This document shows, in pieces, positions 14,935-23,071 of a DNA stretch of 27,946 bases (positions are counted from its first letter, which is position 1; every line of letters starts with the position of its first letter). The stretch is from assembly GCA_025774405.1 (NCBI GenBank), contig JALGWB010000005.1, positions 1-27,946 of the forward strand, read 5' to 3'. The position numbers and the translations under genes were made by a program. This stretch comes from a bacterium (lineage in GTDB: Bacteria > Arandabacterota > Arandabacteria > Arandabacterales > Arandabacteraceae). Under the pieces are notes generated by a model. It did no database searches. It was not told where the DNA came from and was given only the letters and a program-made list of their open reading frames with translations.

Positions 14935-16062
14935 CTAAAGTTTAACGGGCTCAACTGTTTGCGGATAGGTTTTGGCCTCCTCCTGACCACGCAATACCCG
15001 CAGGCATCCGAGGACAAGGGCCTTCATCTCATCCTGTCCGGGATAGCGTTTGACAGGCGCAATGAACTCGACTCGTTCAGTAATCCATCCGGTCAGCATT
15101 TCACTCGCTGCCAGCCCGCCAGTCAGGACGATGGCATCAACCTTCCCCAAAAGCACAGTCGCCATAGCTCCGATTTCCTTGGCTATCTGATATGCCATGG
15201 TTTCATAGACGAGCCTCGCCCTGTCATCCCCCTTCATCACCCTTTCTTCCACTTCCTTGGCAGAATTCGTGCCAAGGTATGACACGAGCCCACCCTTGCC
15301 AACAAGTGCGCGCTTGGCCTCCTCACGAGTCAGACCATGATCGAAGATATAGTCAATCAAACCCATTGTCGGTAGCGTGCCTGCACGCTCAGGTGAAAAT
15401 GGACCACCACTGTTGGCATCATTGGCGTCGATAATCCTTCCGTTCCGCAATGGACAGACCGAAATGCCACCCCCAAGGTGGGCAACAATCAGATTGATGT
15501 CTTCAAGCCTCTTGCCAAGATCACTGGCTGCAAGCCTTGCTGTTGCCTTGATGTTGAGGGCATGGGCAAGGCTCCGTCGAGGGATATCCCTGTGACCGGA
15601 AAGTCTGGCCAGGGGCTCGAATTCATCAACACTCGGAGGATCCACCATGTAGGCAGGAATACCGAGATCCCAGCCGATCCCGAAAGCAAGTACTGGACCA
15701 AGATTGGCTGCATGCTCACCAAGGTAGCCTTCCTTGCCATCCCTTATCATCAACTCATTCACCAGATAGGTGCCGCTGACAACGGGACGCAGCAAACCAC
15801 CCCGCCCAACGACTGCCGAAAGTGTCTTTATATCGACGTTGCGAGATCGAAGTGTCTCCAAAATAGTGCGTTTCCTGAATTCGTATTGATCCCAGATCTT
15901 TTCAAATTCTGAAAGGTCCAGCTCAGAATGATGTATGACCTCCTCAAGAACTGGCCTTTCATCATCATAGACTGCGATCTTGGTTGAGGTTGATCCGGGG
16001 TTTATTGCCAGAATCCTGAAAGTCTCTCCCTTACGACTGGTTGCCTTCGAACCGCGTTTCAT
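14935..16062 (-). CDS. buk: Butyrate kinase (or branched-chain fatty acid kinase)
   Basis: Makes ATP from butyryl phosphate or a branched acyl phosphate. The 375-residue length and motifs fit the Buk branch of the acetokinase (ASKHA) superfamily: NPGSTSTK at 21-28, VVGRGGLLRPV near 84-94, the adenosine-site strand VAHLGGGISV near 193-202, and VLTGGLA near the C-terminus. The ATG at 16062 follows AGAGGAG. It lies 11 bases after the leucine dehydrogenase-like gene; the pairing resembles the Bacillus subtilis bkd operon, where buk and bcd handle branched-chain acyl groups. The matching phosphotransbutyrylase is not in the window. Isobutyrate, isovalerate and 2-methylbutyrate are therefore as likely as butyrate. 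Confidence 0.93.
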   Translation of the reverse strand: MKRGSKATSRKGETFRILAINPGSTSTKIAVYDDERPVLEEVIHHSELDLSEFEKIWDQYEFRKRTILETLRSRNVDIKTLSAVVGRGGLLRPVVSGTYLVNELMIRDGKEGYLGEHAANLGPVLAFGIGWDLGIPAYMVDPPSVDEFEPLARLSGHRDIPRRSLAHALNIKATARLAASDLGKRLEDINLIVAHLGGGISVCPLRNGRIIDANDANSGGPFSPERAGTLPTMGLIDYIFDHGLTREEAKRALVGKGGLVSYLGTNSAKEVEERVMKGDDRARLVYETMAYQIAKEIGAMATVLLGKVDAIVLTGGLAASEMLTGWITERVEFIAPVKRYPGQDEMKALVLGCLRVLRGQEEAKTYPQTVEPVKL

Positions 16063-16073
16063 GCCACGCTCCT

Positions 16074-17162
16074 CTAAAGCCCAATCTCAGGAGGACGGGT
16101 CAGGATTGTTCTCACCTTGCCCACCTGCTCAATGCGCTCAATCGCCATCTTCCGGGCGGCTCTGAAGGGGGCCACATTGTCCCTCGTTGACCGATCGAGC
16201 ACCCGAACCATGACATCATATATTTCTTCAGCTCGCCTCAGACTCTCTTCAAGTGAAACCGGCTCAAGCCTATCAGCACTCTGGAAAAGCTCACCAGCAC
16301 TGATTACAAAATCAGGGGCATACAGGATTCCCTTCTTATGGAGGAGATCACCCACGACATCGCTTTCGAGCACGTCGTAGGCTGCCCCAGCAATGATCTT
16401 GCACTTGAGTCTGTCCATGTTGCTGATTGTTATGACACCACCCAAAGCACAGGGGGAAAAGATATCGCATTCACAATCGAAAATGCTTTCCGGACGGACT
16501 ATCTCAGCTGCGGGTATCCTGTCCTGGACTCTCTTCATTGCATCATAAACAATGTCAGATATGATGAGCCTGGCTTTCTCCTTATCAAGATAGTCAGCAA
16601 GCTGACTCCCCACCTCACCCACTCCCTGAATGACGACCGTCCGGCCGCTCAGACTCGAGACTCCGAACACAGCCTTGCAACAGGCTTTCATACCGCACAG
16701 CACACCATAGGCTGTGACCTTCGCTCCGTCACCTTCGGCACCGGTGCCACGCACAAATGGAGCTACCTGGGTAGTTTCCCTTCGAATGTATCTGAGGTCC
16801 CGTTCATCGGTCCCGAGGTCAGCGTAGGTTATGAATCTTCCACCAAGTCCATCGATAAACCTCCCGAAGGCTCTGAAGTAAGCCTCGCTCTTCTCCGTCA
16901 AGGGATCACCCCACAGAACCGCCTTGCCTCCACCGGTATCGCAGTCTGCGACAGCAGCCTGGTAGGTCATACTTCGAGATAGACGCAGCGCATCCTTAAG
17001 AGCTGCTTCCTCACTTGCATAGTCCCACATGCGTGTCCCGCCAAGTGCAGGTCCAAGTGTGGTATCATGAATAGCAATAATGGCCCTCATCTCGGTCGTC
17101 CTATCGTAGCAGAAGACAACCTGCTCATGCCCATGTTTGTCCATAAGCTCAAAAACTGACAT
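16074..17162 (-). CDS. Leucine dehydrogenase-like (Glu/Leu/Phe/Val dehydrogenase family), divergent active site
   Basis: NAD-dependent oxidative deamination of a branched-chain or related amino acid is the family role. From the ATG at 17162 the 362 residues line up from the first residue with Geobacillus leucine dehydrogenase: FELMDKHGHEQVVFC, AIHDTTLGPALGGTRMW, catalytic K80 in GGGK, D115, and the nucleotide fold GVGEVGSQ near 181-188. By the same comparison, from memory, the substrate-binding Lys68 is Gln68 (MTYQAA), Asn262 is Asp263 and Asn288 is Ser288, so substrate or activity may differ. The upstream in-frame TTG at 17231 has no ribosome binding site and is itself part of a TTGACA box, while GAAGAGGGA precedes 17162. 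It is first in the operon with butyrate kinase and enoyl-CoA hydratase. Confidence 0.85.
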   Translation of the reverse strand: MSVFELMDKHGHEQVVFCYDRTTEMRAIIAIHDTTLGPALGGTRMWDYASEEAALKDALRLSRSMTYQAAVADCDTGGGKAVLWGDPLTEKSEAYFRAFGRFIDGLGGRFITYADLGTDERDLRYIRRETTQVAPFVRGTGAEGDGAKVTAYGVLCGMKACCKAVFGVSSLSGRTVVIQGVGEVGSQLADYLDKEKARLIISDIVYDAMKRVQDRIPAAEIVRPESIFDCECDIFSPCALGGVITISNMDRLKCKIIAGAAYDVLESDVVGDLLHKKGILYAPDFVISAGELFQSADRLEPVSLEESLRRAEEIYDVMVRVLDRSTRDNVAPFRAARKMAIERIEQVGKVRTILTRPPEIGL

Positions 17163-17204
17163 AGATCCCTCTTCAGCGGTTTCGCCAGACGGTTGCCAAG
17201 AACC

Positions 17205-17231
17205 ATTAACATAGCGCGGCAACAATGTCAA
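17205..17231 (-). promoter_or_regulatory. Possible promoter of the leucine dehydrogenase operon
   Basis: On the minus strand a perfect TTGACA (17231-17226) is followed after 15 bases by GTTAAT (17210-17205). The spacer is shorter than ideal. It lies 43 to 70 bases ahead of the ATG at 17162, in the region shared with the divergent carboxylase operon. Confidence 0.3.
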
Positions 17232-17260
17232 TTGAGTAAGCGAGTGCTTGCCGAATGCTG

Positions 17261-17289
17261 TTGACTTGAATCATGGTCAAGGGTAGGAT
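17261..17289 (+). promoter_or_regulatory. Sigma-70 promoter of the carboxylase/mutase operon
   Basis: TTGACT (17261-17266), a 17-base spacer and TAGGAT (17284-17289) form a good promoter. The start point would be near 17296, leaving a leader of about 73 bases to the TTG at 17369. This placement argues against translation starting at the open frame's first ATG (17273), which lies inside the promoter. Confidence 0.5.
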
Positions 17290-17368
17290 TTTCAAGGGGT
17301 TGTTGGGCCTGGAAGGACTCGAGAACTACAACCCACAGAGAGTCCACACGTGGAAGGTGGTGACCGCT

Positions 17369-18925
17369 TTGCGTAAGACCACTCAGGAAAGAATCGAGGA
17401 ACTCAGGCAAAAACGTGAGCAGTCCAAACTCGGTGGTGGTCAGGAAAGGATCGAGAAGCTTCACAAGGCTGGCAAGCTGACGGCTCGTGAGAGACTGGAT
17501 CTCCTGCTGGATAGAGGTAGCTTCCAGGAGCTCGGTGTATTCGTGACTCACCGCTGCCGCGACTTCGGAATGGATAAGCGTAGAATAATCGGCGATGGTG
17601 TTGTGGCCGGGCATGGAACGATCAATGGCAGGCGAGTCTTCGTCTTCGCTCAAGACTTCACAGTATTTGGCGGCACAATGGGTGAGATGAATGCCAAGAA
17701 GATCTGCAGGATAATGGATCTGGCGATGGAAAACGGTGCACCTATAATCGGCCTGAACGACTCTGGTGGCGCTAGAATCCAGGAGGGAGTTGCAAGCCTT
17801 GGCGGCTATGCTGATGTTTTCCTGAGAAATACTCTGGCATCGGGAGTCGTGCCTCAGATTTCCGCAATCCTCGGCCCATGTGCAGGGGGTGCTGTCTATT
17901 CACCGGCGATAACCGATTTCATCTTCATGGTAAAGAAGACAAGTCACATGTTCATAACAGGCCCCAACGTTATCAAGGCAGTGACTGGTGAGAAAGTTAC
18001 CTTCGAGGAGCTTGGCGGAGCTCTCGCCCATGCCTCCAAGAGCGGTGTCGCACACTTTGTGAGCGAAGATGAATATGACTGCTTTGCCGGCATCAGGAAG
18101 CTCTTGAGCTACCTGCCGCAAAACAACCTCGACGATCCACCAAGAATTGAATCAAGCGACGATCCCAAGCGCACTGAATCGCGTCTCAACTCAATAATAC
18201 CCGACTCACCAAACAAGCCCTATGATATGCATGAGGTGATAAGGCTCATCGTCGATGATGGTGACTTTTTCGAGGTGCATGAGCACTATGCAAGAAATAT
18301 CATCGTTGGGTTTGCTCGGCTCAATGGTATCCCCATTGGAATCGTTGCGAATCAGCCCAAGGTGCTGGCGGGAACCCTTGATATAGATTCTTCGATAAAG
18401 GGTGCCAGATTTGTGCGTTTCTGCGATGCCTTCAACATCCCCTTGCTGACGTTTGAGGATGTTCCCGGGTTTCTACCAGGTACTGAACAGGAGTGGGGAG
18501 GGATTATTAAGCATGGGGCTAAGCTGCTTTACGCTTTCTGCGAAGCAACCGTTCCAAAGATCACTGTAATAACGAGGAAGGCTTATGGAGGTGCCTACGA
18601 TGTCATGTCCTCAAGGCACATCAGAGGTGATTACAACATAGCCTGGCCCACCGCTGAACTCGCTGTGATGGGGGTTGATGGTGCAGTTAACATAATCCAT
18701 CGTAAGGAAATCGAGTCAGCCCCCGATCCGGATAAGGCTCGAAAAACTTTCGTTGAAGATTTCGAAGAGAAATTCGCAAATCCCTACATTGCAGCCTCCC
18801 TGGGCTATCTCGATGATATAGTGGCACCGGAGGAGACAAGACCGTGTATCATCGCAGCTCTTGAGATGCTTCTCGACAAGCGTCAGGGGTTGCCACCAAA
18901 GAAGCATGGCAATATACCGTTGTAG
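17369..18925 (+). CDS. pccB: Acyl-CoA (propionyl-CoA) carboxylase, carboxyltransferase subunit
   Basis: Transfers the carboxyl group from carboxybiotin to propionyl-CoA (possibly also acetyl-CoA) to give methylmalonyl-CoA; cytoplasmic. About 518 residues with the fused N- and C-terminal carboxyltransferase domains of PccB. They start with the IEELRQKRE and KLTARERLDLLLD helices, carry the first oxyanion hole in DSGGARIQEG (about 131-140), and a second half with VPGFLPG and a GGAYDVM motif. I place the start at TTG 17369, because AAGGTGGT (17354-17361) precedes it by seven bases and the family begins about ten residues before IEELR. The frame is open back to 17273, but those codons overlap the promoter. 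The neighbouring mutase and epimerase make propionyl-CoA the likely substrate. Its stop is one base short of the next frame's GTG. Confidence 0.93.
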   Translation: MRKTTQERIEELRQKREQSKLGGGQERIEKLHKAGKLTARERLDLLLDRGSFQELGVFVTHRCRDFGMDKRRIIGDGVVAGHGTINGRRVFVFAQDFTVFGGTMGEMNAKKICRIMDLAMENGAPIIGLNDSGGARIQEGVASLGGYADVFLRNTLASGVVPQISAILGPCAGGAVYSPAITDFIFMVKKTSHMFITGPNVIKAVTGEKVTFEELGGALAHASKSGVAHFVSEDEYDCFAGIRKLLSYLPQNNLDDPPRIESSDDPKRTESRLNSIIPDSPNKPYDMHEVIRLIVDDGDFFEVHEHYARNIIVGFARLNGIPIGIVANQPKVLAGTLDIDSSIKGARFVRFCDAFNIPLLTFEDVPGFLPGTEQEWGGIIKHGAKLLYAFCEATVPKITVITRKAYGGAYDVMSSRHIRGDYNIAWPTAELAVMGVDGAVNIIHRKEIESAPDPDKARKTFVEDFEEKFANPYIAASLGYLDDIVAPEETRPCIIAALEMLLDKRQGLPPKKHGNIPL

Positions 18926-18936
18926 TGGGAAGCAAG

Positions 18937-20454
18937 ATGGCTAAGGCGAAACTTTTCAAGAAAATCCTGGTCGCCAACCGTGGCGAAATAGCTATTCGCA
19001 TCTTTAGAGCTCTCAGTGAGATGAACATTCGCTCCGTAGCTGTCTATAGCGAAGCCGACCGTCTATCTGCTCACCTGAAGTATGCCGATGAGGCATATCT
19101 GATTGGCGGAGCAGCTCCCACAGAAAGCTATCTCAACATCGAACGGATAATAGCAATTGCGAGGCAATCCGGTTGCGAAGCGATACACCCAGGCTACGGC
19201 TTCCTCGCAGAAAGTCATGAATTCGCCCAAGCATGCGAAGATGCCGGTTTTGTCTTCATAGGGCCATCACCGGAATCAATAAGGGTCATGGGCTTCAAGA
19301 CCGAAGCCAAGAGAATAATGAAGGCATCAGGAGTGCTTGTCATACCTGGCAGCGACAAAGGTATGACTGACCTGGACGAAGCTGAGAAGATCGCCGCCTC
19401 AATTGGTTATCCAATCATGCTCAAGGCTTCTGCCGGTGGGGGTGGCAAGGGCATGAGAATAGTTAGAAGCCCCGAGGAGCTCCACCAGGCTTTCCGCACG
19501 GCAAGGAGTGAGGCTGAATCCTACTTTGGGAATCCGGAGCTCTTCATAGAGAAACTGATCGAACGCCCGCGCCATATTGAGGTCCAGATTCTTGCTGATA
19601 ACCATGGTAACGTGATTCATCTCGGCGAACGCGAATGCTCAATACAGAGGCGCTATCAGAAGCTCATTGAGGAATCACCTTCGCCGGCAATTGATGCTTC
19701 AACCAGGAAGCGGATTGGCGAAGCAGCAGTTCGAGCCGCCAGAGCTGCCAGGTATAGGAATGCCGGTACGGTTGAATTCATAATGGATCAGAATGGTAAT
19801 TTCTACTTCCTCGAGATGAATACCAGGCTGCAAGTCGAGCATCCTGTCACCGAGTTTGTGACAGGTATCGACATAGTGAAGAACCAGATAACCATTGCAG
19901 CAGATCATGACCTTCAGTACTCCCAGGAAGATATCACCTGGCGAGGCTCGGCAATAGAGTGCCGCATATATGCGGAGGATCCCATGAATGATTTCCTGCC
20001 GTCACTTGGAAAGATAAGGCGCCTGAACAACCCAGAAGGACCGTGGGTCAGAGTGGAAAACTACGTCTATAGCGGTTACGAAGTACCTGTTTACTACGAT
20101 CCTCTTATCGCCAAGGTAATAACATGGGGTATCGATCGCAAAGCTGCAATCGCCCGTATGAGCAGAGCCCTGAGTGAGTACATTATTGAGGGCATTGAAA
20201 CCACAATCCCATTCCACATGTGGGTGATGCGGGATCCTCATTTCATCGCAGGTGATTTTGACACTTCTTACATCGATAGCCACTATGTTGGCGATGCTAG
20301 ACGAGAACGAAGGAAGATCCCGGCTGAGGTTGCAATAATAGCTGCAGCGATCAGCGCAGTCGAAAGTGAAGTTCCAAGGTTGCAGGCCAGAAAGTCCCGA
20401 TCGCGCTGGCGCGATACTTCAAGGAGAGAGAGCACGACTGGCTGGATCGGCTAG
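18937..20454 (+). CDS. accC: Biotin carboxylase subunit of acyl-CoA carboxylase
   Basis: Uses ATP and bicarbonate to carboxylate biotin on the carrier protein encoded next. The 505 residues have the biotin carboxylase order: N-terminal KKILVANRGEIAIRI (8-22), HPGYGFLAE (84-92), the ATP-grasp glycine loop GGGGKGM (167-173), and the catalytic signature EMNTRLQVEHPVTE (293-306). The C-terminal 40 or so residues are rich in Arg and Ser and look lineage-specific; no biotinyl domain is attached, since that is a separate gene. ATG 18937 (after GGGAAG) is preferred to GTG 18925, which overlaps the stop of pccB. This subunit may be shared with acetyl-CoA carboxylase; context favours propionyl-CoA. Confidence 0.94.
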   Translation: MAKAKLFKKILVANRGEIAIRIFRALSEMNIRSVAVYSEADRLSAHLKYADEAYLIGGAAPTESYLNIERIIAIARQSGCEAIHPGYGFLAESHEFAQACEDAGFVFIGPSPESIRVMGFKTEAKRIMKASGVLVIPGSDKGMTDLDEAEKIAASIGYPIMLKASAGGGGKGMRIVRSPEELHQAFRTARSEAESYFGNPELFIEKLIERPRHIEVQILADNHGNVIHLGERECSIQRRYQKLIEESPSPAIDASTRKRIGEAAVRAARAARYRNAGTVEFIMDQNGNFYFLEMNTRLQVEHPVTEFVTGIDIVKNQITIAADHDLQYSQEDITWRGSAIECRIYAEDPMNDFLPSLGKIRRLNNPEGPWVRVENYVYSGYEVPVYYDPLIAKVITWGIDRKAAIARMSRALSEYIIEGIETTIPFHMWVMRDPHFIAGDFDTSYIDSHYVGDARRERRKIPAEVAIIAAAISAVESEVPRLQARKSRSRWRDTSRRESTTGWIG

Positions 20455-20465
20455 GGACAGTGAGC

Positions 20466-20975
20466 ATGATTTATTATGCAAAGCTAAAAGACGGCGAACA
20501 TAGAGTTGAGATTGATAGGTCCGGTGCAAACTACAGGGTGTGCATCGACGGTAAAACCTACGTTGTCGATGCAAGGCTCCTTGACAGGCCGACGGCGATG
20601 TCGCTCATAGTTGACAGGAAGTGCTATGAGGTTGCCATAACGAATTCCGGCAAGATTATGCACGTTTCTACAGGCGGTGAGGAATTCGAGATTGAATTGA
20701 AGAGCCAGCTTGAACACAAGCGCAAGGTATCAGTCACGAAAGAAGTTCAAGCAGTCCATGAAGACATAAAGGCACCAATGCCCGGAGTGGTCGTATCAGT
20801 TGCTGTGACTGAAGGTGATCTTGTTCAACCAGGTGCACCTGTTGTGATAGTGGAAGCTATGAAGATGCAGAATGAGATATCCACTGTTGGGGGTGGGCGT
20901 GTAGGGCGAGTCCTTGTAAAGCCTGGAGATGTGGTTGATTCGAAGCAAACCCTTGTGGTGATCGACAGAGAGTAA
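20466..20975 (+). CDS. Biotin carboxyl carrier protein of acyl-CoA carboxylase
   Basis: A 169-residue carrier that moves the carboxyl group between the two preceding enzymes. Residues about 100-169 are a biotinyl domain with EAMKM at 130-134, so Lys133 takes the biotin, and with the hinge APMPGVV at 103-109. Residues 1-90 are a beta-rich region of the kind found in stand-alone carriers of propionyl-CoA and oxaloacetate carboxylases, which docks onto the partners. ATG 20466 is preferred over GTG 20460: AGGGACAG lies at proper distance only for the ATG. It starts 11 bases after the biotin carboxylase stop and is followed after 15 bases by the mutase. Confidence 0.93.
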   Translation: MIYYAKLKDGEHRVEIDRSGANYRVCIDGKTYVVDARLLDRPTAMSLIVDRKCYEVAITNSGKIMHVSTGGEEFEIELKSQLEHKRKVSVTKEVQAVHEDIKAPMPGVVVSVAVTEGDLVQPGAPVVIVEAMKMQNEISTVGGGRVGRVLVKPGDVVDSKQTLVVIDRE

Positions 20976-20990
20976 CGACCGGACTAGACC

Positions 20991-22664
20991 ATGAAGGACA
21001 ACAGGCAAGCTGGTGAGCTTGCAAAACACATCGAACGCTGGCAGAACGAGACCCTCAAGCCTCATATCAGTCGTCATCCCGAGCAGAGACCGGACAGAGA
21101 GACACCTTCAGGAATCAAGATTTCGACCGTACAATTCCCCAGCATTCTCAGTGAGACTGACTACATCGCAAAGCTTGGCTTTCCCGGCGAGCATCCCTTT
21201 ACAAGGGGAGTCTATCCCAACATGTACCGCGGCAGGCTTTGGACATTCAGACAATATGCTGGCTATGGAACATGTGAGGAAACTAACAGGCGCTTCAAGT
21301 ACCTACTTGACCGTGGACAAACGGGACTTTCGGTTGCCTTCGACCTACCTACTCAGATGGGTTACGATTCAGACAATCCCATTTGTCTCGGCGAGGTTGG
21401 AAGAGCCGGAGTCGCCATTGACACCATTGATGACATGGAGCGACTTTTCGATGGCATACCACTTGACAGGGTGAGCACGTCAATGACGATTAACTCCACA
21501 GCCTGCATCATCCTTGCGATGTTCATTGGCGTTGCTGAATCCAGAGGCATACCAAGAAAGAGGCTTGCAGGCACTGTCCAGAATGATGTCCTCAAGGAAT
21601 ATGTTGCAAGGGGAACGTACATCTTTCCACCCCAGGTCTCACTCAAGATTACTACTGATATTTTCTCATTCTGCAGTCAACAGATGCCAAGATGGAATAC
21701 CATCTCAGTCAGCGGCTACCACATCCGTGAAGCTGGAGCAACAGCCGTTCAGGAAGTCGCTTTCACCCTTGCGAATGGTATAACCTATATTGAGCATGCC
21801 ATAGGAGCCGGTCTCAATGTTGATGAGTTTGCGCCTCGTATCTCTTTCTTCTTCAATGCACACAGTAACTTTTTTGAAGAGATAGCCAAGTTCAGAGCTG
21901 CTCGCCGACTCTGGTCAGACATCGTTAATCGAAGATTTGGAGCAAAGGACAGGCGCTCCATCATGATGCGCTTCCACACTCAAACGGCTGGATCGACATT
22001 GACAGCTCAACAACCAATGAACAACATAGTAAGGGTGACCCTGCAGGCGCTTGCTGCTGTGCTTGGAGGAACACAATCGCTCCATACTAACAGCTTTGAC
22101 GAGGCCCTGTCCCTCCCGACCGAGGGAGCCGCAAGACTTGCACTGAGAACACAGCAGATAATCGCCTACGAGACTGGTGTACCTGATTCAGTCGATCCCC
22201 TTGGCGGATCATACCTTATTGAATATCTGACTGACGAGATTGAGCGTAGAGCAAGAGACTATATCGACAGGATAGACAGGATGGGAGGTGTCATAAAAGC
22301 AATCGAAAACGGGTACATCAAGCAGGAGATAGAGCGAAGTGCATATCTTCATCAGAAAAACGTTGAAAGTGGGGAGTCCGTAGTCGTAGGTGTGAATAGA
22401 TTCACCGAAGAGCATGAGGAACCAACCCTGTTCAGAGTCAACCCAGCTGTCGAAGAGGAACAGAAGGAGCGCCTGGCCAGGGTCAAGGCCAGCCGCTCGA
22501 ATAGCCTCGTTAGAAAGCACCTTCAACGAGTAAGGGAAGTTGCCACTAACGGTGAGAACCTGATCGAACCGATAATTGAGGCTGTTACGAACCGGGTCAC
22601 ACTGGGCGAGATATGCAGTGTGCTCAAGGAAGTCTATGGCACTTTTGAAAAGGGTGATATTTGA
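20991..22664 (+). CDS. mcmA: Methylmalonyl-CoA mutase, catalytic (large) chain without B12 domain
   Basis: Interconverts (R)-methylmalonyl-CoA and succinyl-CoA with adenosylcobalamin. The 557 residues form only the TIM-barrel substrate domain; the B12-binding domain (DxHxxG motif) is missing and must come from a separate small subunit, not encoded here. Specificity residues match methylmalonyl-CoA mutase by memory of the Propionibacterium numbering: Tyr89 in RQYAGY, Arg207 in EYVARGTY and His244 in SGYHIREAG. Isobutyryl-CoA mutases have Phe and Gln at the first two places. The downstream epimerase overlaps by one base and the carboxylase lies upstream, completing the propionyl-CoA to succinyl-CoA route. 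No MeaB chaperone gene is in the window. Confidence 0.95.
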   Translation: MKDNRQAGELAKHIERWQNETLKPHISRHPEQRPDRETPSGIKISTVQFPSILSETDYIAKLGFPGEHPFTRGVYPNMYRGRLWTFRQYAGYGTCEETNRRFKYLLDRGQTGLSVAFDLPTQMGYDSDNPICLGEVGRAGVAIDTIDDMERLFDGIPLDRVSTSMTINSTACIILAMFIGVAESRGIPRKRLAGTVQNDVLKEYVARGTYIFPPQVSLKITTDIFSFCSQQMPRWNTISVSGYHIREAGATAVQEVAFTLANGITYIEHAIGAGLNVDEFAPRISFFFNAHSNFFEEIAKFRAARRLWSDIVNRRFGAKDRRSIMMRFHTQTAGSTLTAQQPMNNIVRVTLQALAAVLGGTQSLHTNSFDEALSLPTEGAARLALRTQQIIAYETGVPDSVDPLGGSYLIEYLTDEIERRARDYIDRIDRMGGVIKAIENGYIKQEIERSAYLHQKNVESGESVVVGVNRFTEEHEEPTLFRVNPAVEEEQKERLARVKASRSNSLVRKHLQRVREVATNGENLIEPIIEAVTNRVTLGEICSVLKEVYGTFEKGDI

Positions 22665-23071
22665 TGAGAATCAATGGTGTTGAACACATTGGAATTGCAG
22701 TCACCAATGTCGATGAGTGTATCAAGACACTTGAAAGGATCTTTGGGCTTGAAGTCTCCGATCGGCAAACAATTGAGGCAAGCAATGTCGAGATTGCCTT
22801 CCTGCCATGTGGGGCAACCAAGATCGAACTGGTAACACCCACTTCTGAATCCAGTCCGATTGCGGGCTTTCTCAACAAGCGTGGCAATGGTATCCATCAC
22901 ATATGTCTCGATGTTGAGAACATTGAAGCCTGGCTTGAGGCACTCGAGCAAAGGGGGGTCAGACTGATAGACAAGAAGCCACGAATGGGAGCCCATGGCA
23001 GGAAGGTTGCTTTCATAGATCCAAAATCAACCTGCGGTTTCTTGATTGAATTAAGCGAGCGAATCTCATGA
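22664..23071 (+). CDS. mce: Methylmalonyl-CoA epimerase
   Basis: Converts (S)- to (R)-methylmalonyl-CoA, linking the carboxylase to the mutase. The 135-residue protein is a two-module vicinal oxygen chelate fold with the expected metal ligands: H8 in VEHIGIAV, H79 in GIHHICLDVEN and E129 in FLIELSE, plus E44 near the active site. The ATG at 22664 shares its A with the TGA of the mutase (TGATG), so translation is coupled; the frame is also open to a TTG one codon earlier. Its own stop overlaps the next start as ATGA. Confidence 0.95.
   Translation: MRINGVEHIGIAVTNVDECIKTLERIFGLEVSDRQTIEASNVEIAFLPCGATKIELVTPTSESSPIAGFLNKRGNGIHHICLDVENIEAWLEALEQRGVRLIDKKPRMGAHGRKVAFIDPKSTCGFLIELSERIS

Noticed and set aside
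14524..15282. 252-residue open frame on the plus strand
   Set aside because: It is the antisense shadow of enoyl-CoA hydratase and butyrate kinase, both clearly real; its translation shows no domain pattern.
16338..16982. 214-residue open frame on the plus strand
   Set aside because: Antisense to the leucine dehydrogenase-like gene, with no start signal.
17163..17231. A 23-residue N-terminal extension of the leucine dehydrogenase-like protein starting at TTG 17231
   Set aside because: No ribosome binding site, the TTG is part of a TTGACA promoter box, and the family N-terminus starts at the ATG of 17162.
17273..17368. A 32-residue N-terminal extension of pccB starting at ATG 17273
   Set aside because: It overlaps a good promoter (17261-17289), has no ribosome binding site and goes beyond the usual family start.
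17163..17368. A B12 riboswitch ahead of the carboxylase/mutase operon
   Set aside because: The leader is too short and lacks a B12-box-like sequence.
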